DNA of 53,525 nucleotides from Chitinophaga pinensis (GTDB taxonomy: Bacteria; Bacteroidota; Bacteroidia; Chitinophagales; Chitinophagaceae). The stretch covers positions 1-53,525 of the forward strand of contig CALQSB010000020.1 of NCBI GenBank assembly GCA_943333125.1, in the 5' to 3' direction. Position numbers and translations under genes: made by a program. Shown here piece after piece: positions 33,995 to 41,859 of this stretch (within the stretch, counting starts at the first letter, position 1; each line of letters starts with the position of its first letter). Below the pieces are notes generated by a model. The model saw only the letters and a list, made by a program, of their open reading frames with translations. It did no database searches and had not been told where the DNA came from.

Positions 33995-35974
33995 ATGGAA
34001 AGAAGAAAATTGCTTTTGTTGATATCCCGCTCCATTGTTGCAGTTTTATTTCTTTCATTTGTCTTAAAACCTAATGCAAACTCATTAATTAATGAGGATA
34101 AAATCAACTTCCCGTATAAATCACAAGGGCTTAGTGACCGTCAGGCTGCGGCGCATTTACTAAGCAGGTTTACTTATGGAGCCACACCCGGACAAATAGA
34201 CGAAGTTTTGAAAATTGGTTTGGAAAAATGGTTTCAATTACAGTTGGAAGGAAAATTAAATGAGGATACTTTAACACAGCATTTATCAAAGTATGAATTT
34301 TTAAACCTTTCAAATGAAGAAGCGGATAAAATGTTTCCTAAGCCAGCACAAGTCTTAAAAATGGCTATTGAAGATGGCATTATACCCAGGGATTCCATTA
34401 GTTTGTTGAGCAGAGACGAAGTGAAAAGCAGGATTAAAAGTTATGTTGCCGATAAAAATATTCACAATCAAAGAGAGTTGGTTCGTCAGTTTGTAAATCA
34501 AAGAATCTTAAGAGCCAGATATTCCAGCAATCAACTTCAGGAAGTGCTAACTGGATTCTGGTTTAATCATTTCAATGTTTCACTTACAAAACCTCAGGTA
34601 ATATTACTTGCTCCGGCTTATGAAAGAGACGTAATCAGACCAAACGTTACAGGTAAGTTTGGGGATTTATTATTAGCAACAGCTCAATCTCCTGCGATGC
34701 TGATGTATTTGGATAATGCCAGCAGTTCAGGAGATATGGAAAGTGTATCGAATACTCAAAATCGGGAAAGATTTCAGCGATTTATAGAAAGGAATCAAAA
34801 TAGCACTGATTCGGCAACGCTATTAAAAGTAGAAAAATTAAAAAATGCCCGTAAAAATAAAGGGTTAAATGAAAATTTTGCCAGAGAACTAATGGAGCTT
34901 CATACATTAGGTGTTGACGGCGGATATACTCAGTCGGATGTTACACAAACTGCCAGAATTCTTACTGGATGGGGATTGTATCCATATGATCAACGTTACG
35001 CACAAGGCACAAAAAAGTTGATTGAATCTATCGGCGAAGAAAAATTAAAAGAAAGTGGCTTTGTGAGAAATGGCGACTTTTTATTTGCTATCAACAGGCA
35101 CGATATAAAAGAAAAGAAAGTGTTAGGAAAAACATATCCGGCAAATGGTGGCTACAGTGAAGGTGTTGATTTGTTGAATATGCTGGCTCATCATACTTCA
35201 ACGGCAAAATTTATTTCAAAAAAACTTGCTGTTTATTTTGTTTCAGATAATCCTCCGCAATCTTTGATAAATAAAATGACTAAAACATTTTTAGACAGAG
35301 ACGGAGATATAAAAGCTGTTTTGATAACGATGGTTACTGCGCCTGAATTCTGGAGCATTGGAGCCGTAAGGCAAAAAACAAAATCACCTTTTGAGTTGGT
35401 CGTTAGTGCAACAAGAGCACTTGATTCGGATATTGATGCCCCATTTCAATTGTTTTTAAAGATGGATAAAATGGGACAGAAAATTTATTATTATCAGGCT
35501 CCAACAGGTTTTCCAGATAATGCTACATATTGGGTTAATGCCGGCGCTTTACTGAACAGAATGAATTTCGGATTGGATATTGCTTCTGGTAAGATTAGAG
35601 GAACGTATACAGATTTATTGAAACTGAACCAATATCATGAACCCGAAAATGCGACAGCGGCTTTAATTACTTATGTTTCAATTTTGTTGCCGGAGCGGGA
35701 AATGGGCCCAACTATAAAAAGACTTTCGCCATTCTTAACAACACCGGGATTAAAAGAAAAATTAGCCATCGCAACTCAATCCTCATCTCCAAATCAAAAC
35801 TCAATGATTGATTCCAAAAAGAAAATGATGAATGTCGAAGATGAAATTGTTTCTGATGATTCTTTGGATATTGATTTTAATGAAAATAAAATGAAGAGCG
35901 CTCTTTCAATTGAAAATATGCTTGCTCAGATAGTGGGTATTATTATTGGTTCACCAGAATTCCAAAGAAAATAA
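33995..35974 (+). CDS. DUF1800 protein, exported
   Basis: The 659-residue protein has a Sec-type signal peptide (1-30, 'LLLISRSIVAVLFLSFVL'). It carries the DUF1800 landmarks 'AAAHLLSRFTYGATPGQIDEV', 'EVLTGFWFNHFNVSL', 'NENFARELMELHTLGVDGGYTQ' (in parts) and 'QTARILTGW'. DUF1800 proteins are usually followed by a DUF1501 gene, as here. The function of the pair is not established. Extracytoplasmic hydrolase or polymer roles have been suggested. It is slightly longer than many members because of a low-complexity Ser/Asp/Lys linker (~595-635). The DUF1501 ATG lies 7 nt after the stop. Confidence 0.88.
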   Translation: MERRKLLLLISRSIVAVLFLSFVLKPNANSLINEDKINFPYKSQGLSDRQAAAHLLSRFTYGATPGQIDEVLKIGLEKWFQLQLEGKLNEDTLTQHLSKYEFLNLSNEEADKMFPKPAQVLKMAIEDGIIPRDSISLLSRDEVKSRIKSYVADKNIHNQRELVRQFVNQRILRARYSSNQLQEVLTGFWFNHFNVSLTKPQVILLAPAYERDVIRPNVTGKFGDLLLATAQSPAMLMYLDNASSSGDMESVSNTQNRERFQRFIERNQNSTDSATLLKVEKLKNARKNKGLNENFARELMELHTLGVDGGYTQSDVTQTARILTGWGLYPYDQRYAQGTKKLIESIGEEKLKESGFVRNGDFLFAINRHDIKEKKVLGKTYPANGGYSEGVDLLNMLAHHTSTAKFISKKLAVYFVSDNPPQSLINKMTKTFLDRDGDIKAVLITMVTAPEFWSIGAVRQKTKSPFELVVSATRALDSDIDAPFQLFLKMDKMGQKIYYYQAPTGFPDNATYWVNAGALLNRMNFGLDIASGKIRGTYTDLLKLNQYHEPENATAALITYVSILLPEREMGPTIKRLSPFLTTPGLKEKLAIATQSSSPNQNSMIDSKKKMMNVEDEIVSDDSLDIDFNENKMKSALSIENMLAQIVGIIIGSPEFQRK

Positions 35975-35981
35975 TTCTATT

Positions 35982-37250
35982 ATGAATAACAGAAGAACAT
36001 TTATTAAGTCTGGAGCAATTGCAGTTTTTGGGATTAGTTTAGGAGGTGTTCCTGCTTTTATAGCACGCGCTGCAGAACAATATAGGAACACGATACTGTT
36101 TAAGAAGAAAAAAGTGCTGATCTGCATTTTTCAAAGAGGAGCAATGGATGGATTGATGGCTGTTTCGCCTTTCACAGATGAGTATTTTAAATTAGCCAGA
36201 CCTACATTATTTATGTCGGCCGCTAAAGATGTAAAAAAAACTTCGCTAATTGATCTTGATGGAAAGTTTGGGCTACATCCTTCATTTGCTGCATTTGATT
36301 CTTTATTTAAAAATAAACAATTAGCCATTGTTCACGGAATTGGTTCTCCCAATAACACCCGCTCGCATTTTGATGCACAGGATTACATGGAATCGGGAAC
36401 GCCATTTGAAAAAGGAAATCAAAGTGGCTGGCTGAATCGTGCGATAGGCTTGATGGGCCACGATGCTACACCTTTCAGAGCAGTAAGTATGACGGCTTCT
36501 TCACCTCGTTCTCTTTACGGGTATAATCCCACAATTTCGCTGAGTAATTTACAGGACTTTGCAATTAGGCCCAACAGAAATATGCAAGGAATGGATTTGT
36601 CGGCACAGAGTTTTGAAGATCTTTATGATCAAACTACTAGTGGGCTTTTTAAAGAAACCAGCAAAGAAACTTTTGAAGCCGTAGATATGCTTTCTAAGGT
36701 GAATGTAAAGACATATCAACCGGCTAACGGTGCTTTGTACCCCACAACCAAACTTGGTAATTCTTTAAAACAACTTGCTCAGTTAATTAAAGTGGATGTT
36801 GGGCTTGAGATTGGTTTTGCTGAATCAACGGGATGGGATACTCATTTTAATCAGGGTACAGACAGAGGCGGGTTTGCTAAAAGTGCTACAGATTTAGGTG
36901 ACAGCATAGCCGCTTTCTGGACAGATATCGGGGAGGCCTATCAGGACGAGGTAACGGTAATGACGATGACTGAATTTGGAAGAACAGTAAAGCAAAATGG
37001 ATCAGGAGGTACCGATCATGGAAGAGCTTCTTGTAATTTTATTTTGGGGAATAACGTAAACGGAGGTATTGTATATGGAGATATAAAGCCTTTGGCAATT
37101 GAGAATCTTGAAGATGGGAGAGACCTTGCAGTAAGTACAGATTTCAGATCGGTATTCAGTGAAGTGGCGGATAAGCAGTTGCTTTTAAATAATGACGCTT
37201 TGTTGTTTCCCGGATGGAAAGGAGATCATTTGAAAATTATGAAAGGTTAA
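35982..37250 (+). CDS. DUF1501 protein with twin-arginine signal
   Basis: The 422-residue protein begins 'MNNRRTFIKSGAIAVFGISL', a classic Tat signal (RRTFIK) followed by a hydrophobic core and 'ARAA'. The mature domain has 'IFQRGAMDGLMAVSP', 'HGIGSPNNTRSHFDAQDYME' (in parts), 'STGWDTHFNQG' and 'MTEFGRTVKQNGSGGTDHG' (in parts). This is the alkaline-phosphatase/sulfatase-like fold of DUF1501, with His/Asp metal-type residues. The start at 35982 gives the Tat signal. It is co-transcribed with DUF1800. A Tat signal suggests folding, perhaps with a cofactor, before export. Confidence 0.9.
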   Translation: MNNRRTFIKSGAIAVFGISLGGVPAFIARAAEQYRNTILFKKKKVLICIFQRGAMDGLMAVSPFTDEYFKLARPTLFMSAAKDVKKTSLIDLDGKFGLHPSFAAFDSLFKNKQLAIVHGIGSPNNTRSHFDAQDYMESGTPFEKGNQSGWLNRAIGLMGHDATPFRAVSMTASSPRSLYGYNPTISLSNLQDFAIRPNRNMQGMDLSAQSFEDLYDQTTSGLFKETSKETFEAVDMLSKVNVKTYQPANGALYPTTKLGNSLKQLAQLIKVDVGLEIGFAESTGWDTHFNQGTDRGGFAKSATDLGDSIAAFWTDIGEAYQDEVTVMTMTEFGRTVKQNGSGGTDHGRASCNFILGNNVNGGIVYGDIKPLAIENLEDGRDLAVSTDFRSVFSEVADKQLLLNNDALLFPGWKGDHLKIMKG

Positions 37251-37313
37251 TAAGATGAGATTAATAACAACCGATAGAATCTATACATAAAATATTTTAA
37301 AACAGGGGAGAGG

Positions 37314-37871
37314 TTAATTATTAGCTTGAATCATTTTGGCAAATCTTCTTTTATTTAAATATCCATGCAGGATGCTTCCCGTTCCAAAAATAATCAGGCA
37401 ATAACTAATAATAATAATAGCAAGATATTTTTCTCTGGAAAGTGGCAAAACATTTATAGCAATTCCTGAAACCAATTGCAAAGTGCCGGTAAGAATGAGT
37501 TGATTCATTTTATTTTTTCGATCAGAAATATATTCCGGTATCTGTTCAATAATTTCATTGGCAATAACTTCTTCTATCCCTCTTTCCAGTAATCCTCCTG
37601 TAATATAAGCGTCTGAATGATGATGCTCTTTTTGTTCCAGTATATATTGAAGCAAGTGGCGTTCAATCTTGTGAATGTTTACTGAAGCATAGGTTGTTTC
37701 AATTTCCGGTTTATTTATTTCGGGGATTAAGATCTTTCTTTTTTTCATCTCTTGCCAGAAAGCAGTCAGGGCTTCTGGTGTTAAATGAACCAGGTCTTCA
37801 TCTGCAATCAGCAGCAATTGCTGGTCGGACATCTTGCTATAGTTCGCTTTTATGGTATCAATGTGGCTCAA
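37314..37871 (-). CDS. Hypothetical protein with two C-terminal membrane segments
   Basis: I do not recognise this 185-residue protein. Residues ~1-50 form a helical region ('SDQQLLLIADEDLVHLTPEA' then 'FWQEMKKRKI'). A charged middle part is His rich (HHHSD near 85). Two membrane segments lie at ~125-142 and ~149-172, followed by a short basic tail. It stands alone on the minus strand between DUF1501 and a divergent coiled-coil gene. The N-terminal helix type is common in Bacteroidota membrane proteins of unknown role. Confidence 0.6.
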   Translation of the reverse strand: MSHIDTIKANYSKMSDQQLLLIADEDLVHLTPEALTAFWQEMKKRKILIPEINKPEIETTYASVNIHKIERHLLQYILEQKEHHHSDAYITGGLLERGIEEVIANEIIEQIPEYISDRKNKMNQLILTGTLQLVSGIAINVLPLSREKYLAIIIISYCLIIFGTGSILHGYLNKRRFAKMIQANN

Positions 37872-38010
37872 ACTGAATTAGAAATGGTTGGTTGCTGAAT
37901 ATGATTTGTTCTCTGCAAAGATGAATTTTTATTGGTGGATTCCAATGGTTGTTATAAAGTAATCCACAAGTCAAAAAATATCTTCATTTGTCTGTAAAAA
38001 ATAAATAGTT

Positions 38011-38442
38011 TTGCAAAAAAATAACCAACTCTTGAATTCATTATTATCATCAATACTTGCTGCATTTATTTTAGGATTTATTTCGGCATGGATCATTCGA
38101 ACCCTGTCATTCCAAAAGTTAAAAAAATCAAACAAAAGCATTCAGGGCTTTCTGGAAAGTGAAAGACTGGTAAAAGAAACTTTGCGTAAAGAGAATGCAC
38201 TTGCCTTTCAATTAAAAAAAGAAGTAGAGACGTCGTTAGGCCATAAACTAAAAGATGCCGAGGCTACTATCAAGGCTATGGATGAAAATATTTTGTTGCT
38301 TCAGAAAAGTAATGAATTAACAGAAGCGGAATTTAAAACTGCAGAACCAGAGCTTTATCATTTAAAAATGAAATTAATAGAAGCAAATAATACCATTTCA
38401 AGATTGAAGGCTCAGCTTCATCATTCGAAAATAGTAGCTTAA
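38011..38442 (+). CDS. Small membrane-anchored coiled-coil protein
   Basis: The protein is 143 residues if started at the TTG at 38011. There is one N-terminal membrane segment (~9-30, 'LLSSILAAFILGFISAWII') followed by a charged, Leu/Lys/Glu-rich coiled coil to the end. I do not recognise a family. No ATG precedes the membrane segment and an in-frame TAA lies at 38002. The TTG at 38011 is itself the end of an exact -7 box TAGTTTTG (38006-38013). If that promoter is real, translation must begin later, for example at the TTG at 38032 (136 residues). A scaffold or division-related role cannot be judged. Confidence 0.6.
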   Translation: MQKNNQLLNSLLSSILAAFILGFISAWIIRTLSFQKLKKSNKSIQGFLESERLVKETLRKENALAFQLKKEVETSLGHKLKDAEATIKAMDENILLLQKSNELTEAEFKTAEPELYHLKMKLIEANNTISRLKAQLHHSKIVA

Positions 38443-38543
38443 TTATTGACCTGTAATTGCTTTAAATACAAGTTCAATATTACCTCGGTTTATTTTTAAA
38501 TGATTTGATGTCTTTCGAAATCATAACATTAATAATATCTTTC

Positions 38544-39533
38544 ATGAAAATTATTAAACGGGCGATTTTAATTACTGCGGTAATTTTGACGATCTATTTT
38601 ATAGGTCCTTCGCCTTCTACTCCAGCGTATAATAAAACATTCCCCGAAATCCCTGAGTTGTTGAAGCTTGAGGAGTATGTAAAAAATAAAGAGGCCATTC
38701 ATCATCTTAAGAAAAATAATGAGGCCAGAATTATTTGGGCAAATGACAGTAATGTTCAAAAAACAAATTATTCGCTGGTTTATTTACATGGATTTTCTGC
38801 ATCTCAGGAAGAAGGGAATCCGGTGCATAGAAATATTGCGAAACGTTTTGGTTTCAATCTTTATTTGTCTAGATTATCGCAACATGGAATTGATACAACT
38901 GATCAGTTAATAAATCTTACTGCCGATAATTACTGGGAATCTGCAAAAGAGGCTTTGGCCATTGGAAAAAAAATAGGGAATAAAGTCATCCTGATGGGCA
39001 CTAGCACCGGTTGTGCACAAGCACTGCAACTGGCAGCAGCTTATCCTGATGATATTGCCGCATTGATTTTGTATTCACCTAACATAGCCATTAAGGATAG
39101 TAAAGCTTTTCTATTAAATAATCCATGGGGATTGCAAATTTCAAGACTGGTAATTGGCAGCAATTATTTTGATCCAAAAGATAATCGCCCCATTTATAGT
39201 GCTTACTGGAATAAGCCATATCGATTAGAAGCGCTTGTAAATCTTCAGGAGATGATTGAGACGTCTATGAATAAAGAGACGTTTAAAAAAATAAAAATGC
39301 CTGTTCTGATGCTCTATTATTATAAAGATGAAGAACATCAGGATCAAGTTGTGGATTTAGGGGCTATGAATAAAATGTTCGAACAATTATCAACACCAGA
39401 TTCATTGAAACGGTCTAAAGCGATGCCGAGCACAGGCGATCATGTTATGGCATCACCAATAAAATCACAAGATGTAGAATCTGTGGAGAAAGAAACCAGT
39501 AATTTCTTGGTGCAAAAACTATGGCTTAAATAA
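38544..39533 (+). CDS. Alpha/beta hydrolase, membrane-anchored or exported
   Basis: The 329-residue protein begins with a membrane/signal segment (MKIIKRAILITAVILTIYFI). The hydrolase core has 'LVYLHGFSASQEEG' (oxyanion loop), the nucleophile elbow GTSTG (Ser154), an Asp in 'YYYKDEEHQD', and the catalytic His300 in 'STGDHVM'. A lid-like helical insert lies between. It resembles monoglyceride-lipase/esterase-type hydrolases. The substrate is unknown. The ATG at 38544 is preferred over 38505, which would put 13 extra residues before the signal segment. A strong bidirectional terminator follows. Confidence 0.85.
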   Translation: MKIIKRAILITAVILTIYFIGPSPSTPAYNKTFPEIPELLKLEEYVKNKEAIHHLKKNNEARIIWANDSNVQKTNYSLVYLHGFSASQEEGNPVHRNIAKRFGFNLYLSRLSQHGIDTTDQLINLTADNYWESAKEALAIGKKIGNKVILMGTSTGCAQALQLAAAYPDDIAALILYSPNIAIKDSKAFLLNNPWGLQISRLVIGSNYFDPKDNRPIYSAYWNKPYRLEALVNLQEMIETSMNKETFKKIKMPVLMLYYYKDEEHQDQVVDLGAMNKMFEQLSTPDSLKRSKAMPSTGDHVMASPIKSQDVESVEKETSNFLVQKLWLK

Positions 39534-39563
39534 TTAATGGTTAAACAAAATGTTCCCAAAAGT

Positions 39564-39593
39564 AAAACCGCCCGAAATTAATCGGGCGGTTTT
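39564..39593. terminator. Strong bidirectional terminator
   Basis: A 12-bp GC-rich stem AAAACCGCCCGA (39564-39575 with 39582-39593) with a 6-nt loop has A and T runs on its two sides. It separates the convergent hydrolase and coiled-coil genes. Confidence 0.92.
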
Positions 39594-39623
39594 GATTATG
39601 ATTTCAGAGTAAAGCCATGTTGA

Positions 39624-40598
39624 TTAGCTGAACAAGCCACCTTTTTTAAGTGAACTTAATCCATGCCCAATTAAAAATCCATTTTGATAAATTTCAATTT
39701 TGTAGTCTCCCTGAACAAAGTTGCTTTCTGGAACAAAAGAGAAGGTTACACTTTTAGATTTTGAAGTTTCAAGTGCTACAGGAAATTTAGCAGTGAAGAA
39801 TTTATCACCTTCTTCTCTGGTTTTGAAAACACCAGAGAAATTATTTCCACTGCTAACAGGTTTGCCATCAGGTCCGATTACCAGAACATAAAGATCAGTT
39901 GAACCGTTTTTGATAATTCTGTTGCACAAGTCAAATTTCACAAGCATCTTATCTACTTTTTTAGCAGAGATAGATTCTTTTTCTTTGCCACTTTTTTTAA
40001 TATTTAATGGAGTGATGGAAATGTTAGACGCATTTAATGTAGAGGCCACATCAACTTTTTGCTCTAATTCCTGCTTTGCAACAATAGTTGAACCTAATTC
40101 TTTGGTTAAGTTTTCTTTATCAGAAGTTAAAGCCTGATTTTTTTCTCCTAATACTTTATTGTCATCAGTAAGTTTAGCAATGGTGTTTTCCATGTCGCCA
40201 ATTTTACTGTTCAAACCTTTAATCAATACTTTGGTTTTAGCCAGTTCAGATTCGGTCATATTCTTCTTATTCAATAAACTGCGGATTTCAACTTTAGATT
40301 TTTCAATCTCATCAGTTTTAGTATCTAATTTCTGACCTAATTCAACGGTAACAGAATGCATTGAATCTAGTCTTACTAATGAGGCGTCAAAATCAGTTTG
40401 AAGCGAACTCTTTTCGGCAGTAACTTTTTCGATTTGTGATTTTTGAAGATCAATTGTTTTAATTGAATTTGATTTGTCAAATGCAAAAAATACGCCTAGG
40501 CATAATAGTAATGCAGTTAATCCTACTAAGATGGATTTGTTGTAATTCTTTTCAGATTTCATTTCCATTGGGATTTCTTGTTCTTTGGTTGTTTTCAT
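39624..40598 (-). CDS. Membrane-anchored coiled-coil protein with a C-terminal beta domain
   Basis: This 324-residue protein is not in a family I can name. A short cytoplasmic tail precedes one membrane segment (~22-40, 'SILVGLTALLLCLGVFFAF'). A long coiled coil (~44-185) follows, then a beta-rich C-terminal domain with 'LVKFDLCNRIIKNGSTDLYVLVIGPDGKPVSSG' (in parts) and 'FVPESNFVQGDYKIEIYQNGFLIGHG' (in parts), like an Ig-type periplasmic domain. The ATG at 40598 is preferred; an upstream in-frame codon would add 33 residues from AT-rich leader DNA. It could bridge the inner membrane and the cell envelope. Confidence 0.7.
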   Translation of the reverse strand: MKTTKEQEIPMEMKSEKNYNKSILVGLTALLLCLGVFFAFDKSNSIKTIDLQKSQIEKVTAEKSSLQTDFDASLVRLDSMHSVTVELGQKLDTKTDEIEKSKVEIRSLLNKKNMTESELAKTKVLIKGLNSKIGDMENTIAKLTDDNKVLGEKNQALTSDKENLTKELGSTIVAKQELEQKVDVASTLNASNISITPLNIKKSGKEKESISAKKVDKMLVKFDLCNRIIKNGSTDLYVLVIGPDGKPVSSGNNFSGVFKTREEGDKFFTAKFPVALETSKSKSVTFSFVPESNFVQGDYKIEIYQNGFLIGHGLSSLKKGGLFS

Positions 40599-41030
40599 TT
40601 TTTGAGTTTTTTTGGTTTTTTTAAATAAGATAATTAGATTGAAAATAGTAACGACTAAAATGGTGCCAATATTGTATAAGTGGTTAAAAAAAATCACAAA
40701 AATAGTTAAAGAGACTTCTGGAATATGGACTTAATGTGTTGTTTTTCAGTATTAAACAAAGTTTAAATAAAAAGTTTAATTTAGGATGTATTTTTATTTT
40801 TAGCATTTATTATTGTTGATAAATAAAATCAGTAAAGCTTGCATCTTTGTAAACTCATCACTATTTTTATATTAACATTACCACTTCATTAATCCCTTTT
40901 CCTTGTCAAATCCATCCGAATAGTTTTTTCTTTCATTCTGATTTTTTATTCAATCCTTATCCTCCTGAAAAATAGTTATTGAAAAAAAATATTTTTAATA
41001 AATATATTTCTTACCGCAAATCCTGAAAAT
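40599..41030. other. 432-nt AT-rich intergenic region between divergent genes
   Basis: No gene, tRNA or clear repeat is visible. It must hold two divergent promoters. CATCTTTG at about 40846-40853 on the plus strand is one base off the -7 consensus, with TTGTTG ~25 nt upstream. The rest is low-complexity A/T. Confidence 0.4.
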
Positions 41031-41306
41031 ATGAACTACATCTACGAAAGCTATTTTAAGACTATTAAAGGCGAAAAGCATTTTTTTGTAAAGAAGTATT
41101 TACGTCTTGATGGTATTGGCGAAGTTTCAGATATTATGGAAGGCTATGGTATGCATACCGATTTTAAAAAAGCCTGTCTGATTGCAGGAATAAAAGAAGT
41201 TCATCTGCAACAGAAGATATTTGATTCGATGGAAGCAAATCTGGCAGAAGCAAAAATTATTAATTTAAATTCATCACTGGCTCCGGTGATGACTATAGCC
41301 GGCTAA
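41031..41306 (+). CDS. Small hypothetical protein (91 aa)
   Basis: I do not recognise this 91-residue protein. It is soluble-looking, slightly basic at the N-terminus ('MNYIYESYFKTIKGEKHFFVKKYLRLDG', in parts) with a helical second half. There is no signal peptide. It has its own terminator (41321-41361) and is followed by the NuiA-like gene 105 nt away, so it is a separate unit. The well-formed terminator and clean ATG support it being a real gene. Confidence 0.6.
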   Translation: MNYIYESYFKTIKGEKHFFVKKYLRLDGIGEVSDIMEGYGMHTDFKKACLIAGIKEVHLQQKIFDSMEANLAEAKIINLNSSLAPVMTIAG

Positions 41307-41320
41307 AATCTAATTTCATT

Positions 41321-41361
41321 TTAATAAAAAAGACTCACATTAGATGAGTCTTTTTTATTAA
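41321..41361 (+). terminator. Rho-independent terminator
   Basis: A 17-bp stem (41321-41337 with 41345-41361) with GACTCA/TGAGTC at its top and a 7-nt loop is followed by T-rich sequence, 14 nt after the stop codon. Confidence 0.88.
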
Positions 41362-41411
41362 ATAATAATCGGTTATTTTTAATAGTGTATTAAGCCCAAA
41401 TAATTTTAACT

Positions 41412-41810
41412 ATGAATGAAAATGAAATAATTCAAAAATTAAAAACACTCACAGCAGATTTGTATTTCATGAGTGAATCTGATTATCCTTTTGAAGTTTT
41501 TAACTGGGGCATTAAAAATGACCAGGAAATAAAACAAATAATTTTATCTATGCATAATGCTGATGACAGGATAATTACATTTAAAACATCCGACTTTTTT
41601 GAAAAAATAATCTACAATTTTAAAAATTCAGAAGAATCATTGTCTTTGTCTATTGCGAAGAGGTATGAGTTGTTGTACGATTTTATAAAAACGAATGAAT
41701 TCGAAACTATTGTATATAAATGTGGCGTTATTGAAATTGATGTGTACATTTTGATTGTTCAATCATCCAAAATAGTAATCGGGTTAAAAACTATTTCGGT
41801 AGAGACATAA
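41412..41810 (+). CDS. NuiA-like nuclease inhibitor
   Basis: The 132-residue cytoplasmic-looking protein closely resembles NuiA, the inhibitor of the Anabaena non-specific nuclease NucA. The core 'YFMSESDYPFEVFNW' (18-32) is nearly the NuiA segment as I recall it. The later 'GVIEIDVYILI' (~105-115) matches the second conserved strand. The protein ends in Glu-Thr, as NuiA does; the NuiA C-terminal Thr has been reported to reach the nuclease metal site. Length matches (NuiA is ~135). The convergent neighbour (41860-43212) is a DRGH non-specific endonuclease, its natural target. Confidence 0.88.
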   Translation: MNENEIIQKLKTLTADLYFMSESDYPFEVFNWGIKNDQEIKQIILSMHNADDRIITFKTSDFFEKIIYNFKNSEESLSLSIAKRYELLYDFIKTNEFETIVYKCGVIEIDVYILIVQSSKIVIGLKTISVET

Positions 41811-41842
41811 AAAAAGAGATAAAATCAATTATCTCTTTTTTT
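41809..41842. terminator. Bidirectional terminator between inhibitor and nuclease genes
   Basis: A perfect 14-bp stem AAAAAAAGAGATAA (41809-41822 with 41829-41842) with a 6-nt loop has A and T tracts that serve both convergent genes. It overlaps the inhibitor stop codon. Confidence 0.85.
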
Positions 41843-41859
41843 GTATAACATTTTTAAAT

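Noticed and set aside
40599..40697. Longer N-terminus for the coiled-coil protein ending at 39624
   Set aside because: The extra 33 residues come from AT-rich leader sequence. The ATG at 40598 gives a normal tail before the membrane helix.
41031..41810. Toxin-antitoxin pair made of the two small genes
   Set aside because: A strong terminator separates them, and the second is a clear NuiA-like inhibitor matched to the convergent nuclease.
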